From Phycisphaerae bacterium (GTDB lineage: Bacteria > Planctomycetota > Phycisphaerae > Sedimentisphaerales > Anaerobacaceae), in NCBI GenBank assembly GCA_030604525.1, contig JAUVVQ010000002.1:33775-97774 (forward strand): 64,000 bases of DNA, given 5' to 3'. The position numbers and the translations under genes were made by a program. Positions 44,434-51,301 of the stretch are shown here, in pieces. Within the stretch, counting starts at the first letter, position 1, and every line of letters begins with the position of its first letter. The notes beneath the pieces were generated by a model, which saw only the letters and a program-made list of their open reading frames with translations, was not told the DNA's origin and searched no databases.

Positions 44434-45855
44434 TTACTTTTGGGTAGGCGCGATAGTAATCTTTGCAGATTTATTTGAGCGCCGATTTATCCAAACAACC
44501 AAATTTGATGCTATGCCAGACTCTTCGTGGCCTATTCGACAATCCTGCCCCGCCACCAGTTTCTCACCATTAAACGTCATCTCTGCACCGCCCTGGCCCC
44601 ACCCTTTAATCACAAATGCGGGATTTTCGATGAAGACCTTTTTATCCCCTTGCGCTGCTTCGGCCAGAGTGAATTCGAACTCCTTCGCTCCGTCATCACC
44701 ACAAGAAAGTATATAGGCCCGCTGTGCGGGATCATAAATCAGAACCTTGTATTTCGGCTTTATTCCACTTCCCTGTAACTGCGGCGGACGAAGCCAGGAT
44801 TGAGCGAGCGGCAACAGCTCATCGGCGGGCTTCTCTGCCTTGGTCATACCCGATAAGTACACCTGTTCGAGGATGTTCTTGGTACGGCGGTAGTGCCACC
44901 AATTGAGGGTGTGGCCCAGAGAAGTCGAATAACCATTCCTGGGTTCGCGCGGCCACGTCTGGAACACGTGCGGAAGTTCGCCTTCAGGGGGGTAGGGTTC
45001 GTTCTCAATACCATAGGGTATGAAGATGGTAAAAGGTCGGTATTGAGACTTCAGGTTAATGACCTTGATATTGGCCTGAGCGAAGATACCAAAGTCCTTC
45101 GGATACGGTTTGTAAGGTATCGTCTTACTTCGTCCATCCATTATAATCAGCGTAATCGGAGCCGATTCGATGTCGTCCTCCGGCGTGTGCCCCCTCAGGC
45201 CGAAGATGAAATCCTCCTGGAACTCGTGGACGACACTGGGCGGGATTTCCCGAATAGGCTGGTTTCCTTGAAAAGTCTCATCCGTCACTGTCATGCTTTG
45301 CTCGGCCAAACCCGTATAAATCCGGACATAGCGTGTGTGCGTACCATCCGGATAAATATAGTACCACTCATCGGTCCAATCCCCTTTGCCATACGGCGAA
45401 CCGCTGGGGATATCGTTATGAGCAATCCTCCCATCAGGGTCAGCGATCGCAGCGCGTACGCGGACAACGATACGAGCCGGGTTCTGGCTCTCGACCCACA
45501 TGCACGCATACTTTGCTTCCTGGTCCCACAGAATTTCGCAGGAACTGGAGGCCTTCGGGTCATAGGTTTCGGTCCAGCCGTTCGAGTAGTGGATGTCATT
45601 TTCGGTCACCATGCACGGATAGCACGGCATACTAAAACGCATTTTGGTAGGAACCAGGTCAAAGTGTACCTCAACGGCGACCCTGCGCAGTTCACGAGGA
45701 ACAGGAGAACTTGGTTTTTCTAAATATTTGACCGTCGGCTCGCTCGTCCCCACGGCGTAAAACTTTTCTGAGGCAGCAGTCAGAGGCGCAACAACAGAAA
45801 TGACGATCCCTATTAGTGAGCAAAAAACTATCGTGAATTTGCTTGTGTATTTCAT
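44434..45855 (-). CDS. Secreted protein with the single C-terminal module of the LamG family (copy C)
   Basis: The protein is 473 aa from the ATG at 45855, which has GGA upstream; a longer frame adds 12 codons without support. Signal peptide about 1-26 (PLTAA). It corresponds to the C-terminal module of copies A and B alone: VEVHFDLVPTKMRFSMPCYP, MWVESQNPARIVVRVR, WTDEWYYIYPDGTHTRYVR, then a WPREPRNGYS/LNWWHYRRTK part and FVIKGWGQGGAEMTFNGEKL ending. No LamG. By eye it is clearly richer in G+C and in CGN codons than its neighbours, suggesting separate acquisition. Function unknown. Confidence 0.72.
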   Translation of the reverse strand: MKYTSKFTIVFCSLIGIVISVVAPLTAASEKFYAVGTSEPTVKYLEKPSSPVPRELRRVAVEVHFDLVPTKMRFSMPCYPCMVTENDIHYSNGWTETYDPKASSSCEILWDQEAKYACMWVESQNPARIVVRVRAAIADPDGRIAHNDIPSGSPYGKGDWTDEWYYIYPDGTHTRYVRIYTGLAEQSMTVTDETFQGNQPIREIPPSVVHEFQEDFIFGLRGHTPEDDIESAPITLIIMDGRSKTIPYKPYPKDFGIFAQANIKVINLKSQYRPFTIFIPYGIENEPYPPEGELPHVFQTWPREPRNGYSTSLGHTLNWWHYRRTKNILEQVYLSGMTKAEKPADELLPLAQSWLRPPQLQGSGIKPKYKVLIYDPAQRAYILSCGDDGAKEFEFTLAEAAQGDKKVFIENPAFVIKGWGQGGAEMTFNGEKLVAGQDCRIGHEESGIASNLVVWINRRSNKSAKITIAPTQK

Positions 45856-45894
45856 GACATATCCTTTCGCTTCTATGTAGGAAAGCCTCAAACA

Positions 45895-46089
45895 TTATTT
45901 GGGCTCATTGACGTTAAAGTTTCTTGTGATTTTGAATGTAAATGCGTGCTGGCAGGGTTTTTCTTTCGGAGTTTTGATGATAAGTCCTTTCTTTGAAAAC
46001 TCCCACTTGAGCTTTTTGGCATCGCCGAGCATGGTAATAAATTTTATTTCGCTCTTTTCAGTTCCATCGTCCCGGTTGTCGTCTAGCCG
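45895..46089 (-). pseudogene. C-terminal fragment of a GH29 alpha-L-fucosidase
   Basis: A 64-codon frame reads DGTEKSEIKFITMLGDAKKL, KWEFSKKGLIIKTPKEKPCQ, HAFTFKITRNFN, ending PK-stop. This matches the C-terminal beta-sandwich of GH29 fucosidases (LLG...KLKW...GL...P...PC.yAF.fKIT). The catalytic barrel is missing. The upstream end abuts, in another frame, the start of a different secreted gene. It is a deletion scar in the arabinose locus. Confidence 0.6.
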
Positions 46090-46178
46090 CCGAAGTCGCC
46101 CCCCTCGAAATCAGCGAAGATAATATCCTGCGCCTGGAGGCTTAGAGGAAGGAAAAGTAAAAATAAAAGCGTAAGCAA
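46083..46178 (-). pseudogene. N-terminal fragment of a secreted protein (signal peptide plus ADFEGGDFGG)
   Basis: A 31-codon frame starts at a TTG, gives a hydrophobic leader (LLTLLFLLFLPLSLQAQD) and then IIFADFEGGDFGG before TAG. The D(I/V)(I/V)FADFEG(x)(D/N)(Y/F)G start is what many secreted GH32-like and related planctomycete/Bacteroidetes hydrolases have. The body is gone, and the sequence switches to the GH29 tail in another frame. Confidence 0.5.
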
Positions 46179-46206
46179 TCTAATTTCAATTCTCTTTCCA
46201 AAAAAT

Positions 46207-48186
46207 CTATCGCACGCTCAATCTGTACAGGTTCACGCTCAACGGCCCTGCGAGAAGCCCATCAGAGACACCTGTGACAGAACTTTGCTTAATGGCAACT
46301 TTCGGCTCTTTGCCGGGCTCATTATACGCCATCGGGTCATCATTCGCTATTACCCACTTTTGACCCTGTCCGGTTAGCTCGACGCCTTTTAGGTCTATTG
46401 CCAATTGATACTCGCCCCTTGTGGGATTGACAATACCGATGGTGATAGCATCGCGGTCTTTGGTCCAGGCGGCAACAACATCAAGCAGCTCAGGAACATC
46501 AGAAATCTTAACAGGTATTGTTCCATAGTGTTTGCGATAAAGCATAAGCGGCATAGCGGTTGTTGCAAAGCCGGCTTTTGTTTTTGTGGTTTTAATACAT
46601 CCGATGACGTTTACGGTCTGGGCGTAATTAGCCATATATATTATATCCGAGTTCCTGAACATTTCGTGCAGTCCGGTTGCGATACCGAGCGCATCCTGCA
46701 TATAATACCGCACTCCCAATTCACCATAGACGTGCGGGCCATACCAGTAGTTCCATTCATCAAGAGCAATGCGAATATCTTTGCCTTTCAAAGAGTCAAG
46801 CTCTCGGCGCATTCTCCTGTGGAAATCAGCCTTATCACGTGTTACTCGTACAGTCTTTTTAACATGTTCCGGTACACTGGGCATCTTTTCATTTCTATAT
46901 TCAAAACCTACATACCAGTGTTCGCTGATAAGGTCCATATAGTTTGCACATTCTTCCAGCATTGTTCTTGACCATTTTCCTGAATCTCCTACAGCAACGA
47001 GCTTGATGGAAGCATCGGCCTGCCACATTTTTTCAGCCACCCGGTTGTGTTTAATAGTATATTGTTTTAATGACATATATCCGAGCTGCCACCGACCGAA
47101 CATTTCGTTACCAACACACCAGAACTTGACATCGTACGGTTCTTGATGACTGTTTTTTGCTCTCCAGTTTCCCATTGGAGTCCCTGCTGAGCCGTTTGCA
47201 TACTGGACTTCCTGGAAAGCCGAATGTGCGTCGCCGAAGCCGGTATTGACAGCAATCATAGGTTCGGCGTTTACTTCTCGGCAAAAAGCGACAAATTCAT
47301 CGAGTCCGAAGTCGTTGTATTCGAGGCCGGACCAAGCGGGGTTTTTTCGGGTTGGTTTTTTGTCCGCCTCGCCGATACCATCTCGCCAGTCGTATCCGCT
47401 TACGAAGTTCCCGCCGGGCCAGCGGTAAAGGGGGGCATTGAGTTCTTTCAGCAGCTTGAGGGTATCGGCTCTCATGCCGTTTATATTATCAGCGGGCATT
47501 AATGAAATGGTGCCGATTTTGAAGTTTCCTTTTCCATACCCGGCGATTTGAATTTTTCCGTTTTCAGTATTATCACCGGCTTTGAATTTCAAGGGATACT
47601 TTCTGAACTTTTTATCAATTACGTCAATGGTAACAGTATCGCGTTGATTTTTTTGTTCACCCCAGATAAGAGAAACCTTCACTTGTCCGGCATCTTGTGA
47701 GCCGGCAAGGATAATCCGGCCGATGTATTCTTTGTCTTTTTCCAGGGTAACTCTGCCCTGCTGGATACCGGCAGGCATTTTACCATTTGCGATTATCAGG
47801 GGTGTGTGCTTTCCAACGTATGAGTTTTGAGTAATCATTTTGACGCTCCCTGGAGTGCCGATGATTTCCCAGGGCGAGCCGGTGATTACGGGGAACTGAC
47901 CTCCGGTTTTGCTTTTTTCAGAGTATGGCTTGAAGTCATCTGTTACAGGATAATAGAATTTTCTGTCCTCGAGCATTTCGGCCCAGATGCCGCCGTAAAT
48001 ACACCGACCTAAATGCTCAATAAATTGGCCATAGATATATTTTGATATCGGCTCACCTGTTTTGGTTGCATCGATGGATATTCCCGAATGTAGGGAGTCT
48101 TCTTTGGCCCTGCTGATGTTGACGAACAGAGTAACAAAAACAACAACGATAATTAAAGCGATTGGGAAAAAATTCTTTTCACGCAT
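46207..48186 (-). CDS. Secreted GH51 alpha-L-arabinofuranosidase
   Basis: This 659-aa enzyme releases terminal alpha-L-arabinofuranose from arabinan or arabinoxylan. An N-terminal membrane/signal segment (about 6-27) is followed by YIYGQFIEHLGRCIYGGIWAE near 50-70, an inserted beta domain (about 100-230), the TIM barrel with acid/base Glu361 in WCVGNEMFG and nucleophile Glu477 in ALDEWNYWYG, and the C-terminal beta domain. Both catalytic Glu are present, so it should be active. It is the promoter-proximal gene of the arabinose block, diverging from resB across a 158-nt spacer. Confidence 0.94.
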   Translation of the reverse strand: MREKNFFPIALIIVVVFVTLFVNISRAKEDSLHSGISIDATKTGEPISKYIYGQFIEHLGRCIYGGIWAEMLEDRKFYYPVTDDFKPYSEKSKTGGQFPVITGSPWEIIGTPGSVKMITQNSYVGKHTPLIIANGKMPAGIQQGRVTLEKDKEYIGRIILAGSQDAGQVKVSLIWGEQKNQRDTVTIDVIDKKFRKYPLKFKAGDNTENGKIQIAGYGKGNFKIGTISLMPADNINGMRADTLKLLKELNAPLYRWPGGNFVSGYDWRDGIGEADKKPTRKNPAWSGLEYNDFGLDEFVAFCREVNAEPMIAVNTGFGDAHSAFQEVQYANGSAGTPMGNWRAKNSHQEPYDVKFWCVGNEMFGRWQLGYMSLKQYTIKHNRVAEKMWQADASIKLVAVGDSGKWSRTMLEECANYMDLISEHWYVGFEYRNEKMPSVPEHVKKTVRVTRDKADFHRRMRRELDSLKGKDIRIALDEWNYWYGPHVYGELGVRYYMQDALGIATGLHEMFRNSDIIYMANYAQTVNVIGCIKTTKTKAGFATTAMPLMLYRKHYGTIPVKISDVPELLDVVAAWTKDRDAITIGIVNPTRGEYQLAIDLKGVELTGQGQKWVIANDDPMAYNEPGKEPKVAIKQSSVTGVSDGLLAGPLSVNLYRLSVR

Positions 48187-48288
48187 TATCTTATCTCCTG
48201 AATTTCTGATATTATTTTTTAGTAAGATTCTAAGGCGTATAAAAGAATTTGCAAGAAACTTATTTGCTGCGATGTCTTAATTTTGTGC

Positions 48289-48317
48289 TTGAACAAAAGT
48301 ATTAGTCCTTTGATAAT
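48289..48317 (+). promoter_or_regulatory. Sigma70-like promoter of resB-ccsA
   Basis: TTGAAC (48289-48294), a 17-nt spacer and GATAAT (48312-48317), with a leader of about 20 nt before the resB ATG. It lies in the divergent spacer with the GH51 gene. Confidence 0.45.
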
Positions 48318-48344
48318 GCTTTCGGTATCTGGCGGTTTACGAAT

Positions 48345-49406
48345 ATGAAGCATGCTAAAAAAATATTGATGTGGACGGGAATTTGGTTGCTGACGCTGGG
48401 ATTGTTGTTTTCAATTATAAGCACCTTTTTCGGCTCTCGGTGGTCTCAGGTGTTTTTCAGCTCCACCCCGCTTGTAGTTTACTGGATTGTTTTACTTTTA
48501 TTGCTTTTGGCGGGCTTGGCCTTTTACAGGAGCTTGCGAGCCAGTCCATCCCTCTATATGGCTCACCTGGGCGTGATTTTTGTGCTTGTGGGTGGGATGT
48601 ACAGTTCCAGGCGTTTCCATCAAACAGCAATGGATTACTTCGGCAGCGACAAAGAACATTCAGGATATATGCTGCTGGAGCAAAACAGACCTGTTCATCA
48701 ACTTTTAGGCCCGGATATGCAGACCCTCAAAGGAGAGCTTCCGTTTAAAGTAAATCTTCTTAGTTTCTGGCTTGAATATTATCGCAGCGGACCGGCGTTG
48801 ATGACAGGAGTCAACAGCGAAGGCAGGAGGTTTGTCTTTGAGCTGGATAACCGGTTTCCTGCCGAATTTGATATAAATAGTAATGTGATGGTTCGTGCAG
48901 TGAGGAAATTTGAGAATTTCAAGTTAAAGCTTCAGGATGGACAACGAACCGCGATTGACCAGAAGGGATTGGGGAGCAATCCTGCCTTGGAAGTTGAGAT
49001 ACTCCGTAGTGACGGTTCGATTAATCGGGGATATTTGTTTGAGAGATTCCCCCAAATGAGTCAAGTGGCGCCGGAGTTTCAGCTTGAATATTCCGCAGGT
49101 CGTATAACAGGAATTTCTGATTATAAAAGTTACATTCAGATACTTTCCCAGGATGGTTCAAAACCGCTGGCGGCTGCTATAATCGAGGTCAATAAACCCC
49201 TGCATTTCGGCGGCTATCATCTCTATCAATATTCTTATGACAACAAAAATCTGGAATATACGATTTTGTATGTGGTCTCTGATTCGGGTTTGTATATAGT
49301 TTATGCGGGCCTCTGGCTTCTCGGACTCGGAGCTGCCGGAAGGTTCTGGTTCAGACCTGCGGTTGAATATTTGAAATTAAAGAAACGGGCCGCTTATGGA
49401 AATTAA
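48345..49406 (+). CDS. Cytochrome c biogenesis protein, ResB-like
   Basis: This 353-aa protein has three N-terminal helices (about 8-28, 42-60, 72-90), a large extracytoplasmic domain (about 95-310) and a last helix near 315-335. The domain contains the ResB-typical FEVNKPLHFGGYHLYQYSYD-like stretch (here IIEVNKPLHFGGYHLYQY near 279). ResB with ResC/CcsA brings heme across the membrane and attaches it to apocytochrome c (system II). It overlaps ccsA by 11 nt, so translation is coupled. Confidence 0.88.
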   Translation: MKHAKKILMWTGIWLLTLGLLFSIISTFFGSRWSQVFFSSTPLVVYWIVLLLLLLAGLAFYRSLRASPSLYMAHLGVIFVLVGGMYSSRRFHQTAMDYFGSDKEHSGYMLLEQNRPVHQLLGPDMQTLKGELPFKVNLLSFWLEYYRSGPALMTGVNSEGRRFVFELDNRFPAEFDINSNVMVRAVRKFENFKLKLQDGQRTAIDQKGLGSNPALEVEILRSDGSINRGYLFERFPQMSQVAPEFQLEYSAGRITGISDYKSYIQILSQDGSKPLAAAIIEVNKPLHFGGYHLYQYSYDNKNLEYTILYVVSDSGLYIVYAGLWLLGLGAAGRFWFRPAVEYLKLKKRAAYGN

Positions 49407-50187
49407 ATATTCAGTTTTGGGACTTCTGATTTACACGGCAATGTTTTTTTATCTTGCGGGATTTCTGTTGTCCTTGTTGAAATTTAAGCGATTGTGGCGG
49501 ATTTTTTATTTTGCCGGCTTTGCCTTAGTAGTAACGGGCTTTATACTGCGATGGGTGGAAGTTGACCATCTTCCGATGCAGGTGCTTTTTGATATATTTT
49601 TGTGTATGGGGATGGTTTATCCGGTAAGCGTTTTCTGCAGGCGTTTTTTAAAGGTTGGTGTAGAGCCAGCGGATATGATTTTAGGATTTATAATTCTTTT
49701 CCCGGCGGGCTTTGTCTTCAGTTCCCAGCGAATTCACCTTCCGCCGGCCTTGCAGAGCTGGCTCTTCGGACCTCACGTGACGGTTTACCTCCTGGCATAT
49801 ATCCTAATGGCCAAGGCATCGATACAATCGATTTTACAACTTTGCGGCAGGGTGCAAAACCCTGATGATGATTTTGTTTCTTATGAGGAGGGAGCTTATA
49901 AGCTTGTTCGCATTGGATTTGTGTTATTGACGGCCGGATTGCTTCTCGGCTGTTACTGGGGTAAGCTTGCATGGGGTGAATACTGGAGCTGGGACCCAAA
50001 GGAAATGTGGGGGCTTGCAATCTGGCTGATGTATGTTTTATATTTTCATTACCGTTATGCTACGGCAAAGAAACACCCGAAGGTCAACAGCATCCTTGTT
50101 TTGATTGGTCTGGGTGTTATAATAGCAAATTTCCTGATGATGGTTATTCCGAGGCTCCAGCCAGGCTTACACAACTATGCAGGATGA
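49396..50187 (+). CDS. ccsA: Cytochrome c biogenesis protein CcsA/ResC-like
   Basis: This 263-aa membrane protein has about eight helices. It carries the heme-handling WWD-type motif, WGEYWSWDPKEMWGLAIWL near 197-215, the flanking HVTVYLLAY His near 127 and LYFHYRYATAK with another His. It holds heme for ligation to cytochrome c at the outer face of the membrane. Its start lies inside the end of resB, the usual system II pair. It indicates cytochrome c-based respiration in this organism. Confidence 0.93.
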   Translation: MEIKYSVLGLLIYTAMFFYLAGFLLSLLKFKRLWRIFYFAGFALVVTGFILRWVEVDHLPMQVLFDIFLCMGMVYPVSVFCRRFLKVGVEPADMILGFIILFPAGFVFSSQRIHLPPALQSWLFGPHVTVYLLAYILMAKASIQSILQLCGRVQNPDDDFVSYEEGAYKLVRIGFVLLTAGLLLGCYWGKLAWGEYWSWDPKEMWGLAIWLMYVLYFHYRYATAKKHPKVNSILVLIGLGVIIANFLMMVIPRLQPGLHNYAG

Positions 50188-50220
50188 TATTGTGATTAAC
50201 AATAAATATAGAGAAGGGAA

Positions 50221-50853
50221 ATGGCAAAGCAAAAATCTAAAAAGCGTTTGCACAAGATAAATTTCGGCGCTGTGGTAGTGGCAAGCCCGGCGGATGAGGC
50301 GTTTATGGCTGGGGGAGTTATGCTTTTGCACCCCGAAACCAACTGGACGGTTATTACGTTGTGCGGTAAGGAGAAAAAGGGCTTCGCAGAAAAATACGCC
50401 AGGGCATTAGAGCAGTTCGGGGCCTGGGGACAAATGGGAAACTTCTCAGAGGAAAAAGGACAAAAACTTCCATCGGAGTTTCAACTTCAAAGCAGCATAA
50501 TGTCACTGTTGCGGTCGGAAAGATTTGATGTTGTTATCACGCATAGTCTCTGGGGTGAGTATCGAAAGTCGCCGATGGTAGAGCTTATCGCCAAATCAGT
50601 TTTGGCATTGACAAGGACCGGCAGACTGACCGTCAGACAGCTATGGCAGTTTGCATACGATAGCGGCGGAGAAAATTATAAAATAAAACCTGCTCAGGAA
50701 GCGGATATCTGTGTGGACCTTACCGATGAGATTCATAAGAGAAAATATGATATCCTTACTCAGACTTATGGTTTGAATCTGGAGAGCATTCTTCGGCAGG
50801 AAAGCTTTTGGCTGCTTGGTATAAAGCCGAAGGGTAAAAAAGAGAAAAGCTGA
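50221..50853 (+). CDS. PIG-L/LmbE-like protein with degraded metal site
   Basis: This 210-aa protein has a PIG-L-like Rossmann core: GAVVVASPADEAFMAGGVMLL at 15-35, WTVITLCG, a KYARALEQFG helix, and FDVVITHSLWGEYRKSPMV near 102-120. Active members have AHPDDE and a GEY(G)H..H zinc ligand set. Here the first motif is ASPADE (His to Ser, Asp to Ala) and the last lacks its His. It is probably not a zinc deacetylase; a pseudoenzyme or a divergent activity is possible. It follows ccsA by 33 nt. Confidence 0.65.
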   Translation: MAKQKSKKRLHKINFGAVVVASPADEAFMAGGVMLLHPETNWTVITLCGKEKKGFAEKYARALEQFGAWGQMGNFSEEKGQKLPSEFQLQSSIMSLLRSERFDVVITHSLWGEYRKSPMVELIAKSVLALTRTGRLTVRQLWQFAYDSGGENYKIKPAQEADICVDLTDEIHKRKYDILTQTYGLNLESILRQESFWLLGIKPKGKKEKS

Positions 50854-50957
50854 ATTTGCTCCGACCTTTTATTGAAACTATGTATATTTCGGTATCGTGG
50901 GGGCGGACGGGTGAATAAATCAAGAGGATAATATTTTCATCGCACAGTCTTGTGATT

Positions 50958-51301
50958 ATGCATATAGACTCTTACAGTTTTGGAAAGGTCGTTATAAACG
51001 GCAGGGAGTATAGCGTGACTGCCTGATAATCGACGACCAGGTAAGGCCTGACTGGCGGCGCAAACGGGGACATTTATTAAGCGATGATGATTTGAAGCCC
51101 GTTATAGAAGCCGCACCTGAAGTATTGGTTATCGGCTGCGGAGCATCAGGAGCTATGAGAGTCCCGGATGAGGTGGTGAATTTTCTTGCCGGGCACGGTA
51201 TTGAATCCCAGGTTCATAATACCGGCCAGGCGGTGCGGCGTTTTAATCAGTTAAAGCAAAAAGGTCTTGATGTTGCGGCGGCATTTCATCTTACCTGCTG
51301 A
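50958..51301 (+). pseudogene. Mth938/NDUFAF3-like domain gene with a frameshift
   Basis: Two frames together make one small-domain protein. Frame 1 from ATG 50958 reads MHIDSYSFGKVVINGREYS, then hits TGA at 51024. A -1 shift at about 51015-51017 continues as DCLIIDDQVRPDWRRKRGHL, then LSDDDLKPVIEAAPEVLVIG and on to FHLTC with TGA at 51299-51301. This is the Mth938-domain pattern (HIDSYxFGxIxIxGxxY...D...W.R..GH.L...D). One missing base would restore it. It is either a recent pseudogene or an assembly error; the C-terminal part is uneroded. Its end overlaps the convergent gene by 16 nt. Confidence 0.7.

Noticed and set aside
44893..45723. Plus-strand frame of 276 codons opposite copy C
   Set aside because: Copy C has a signal peptide and paralogues in the same locus; the opposite frame is open because of the high G+C of this gene.
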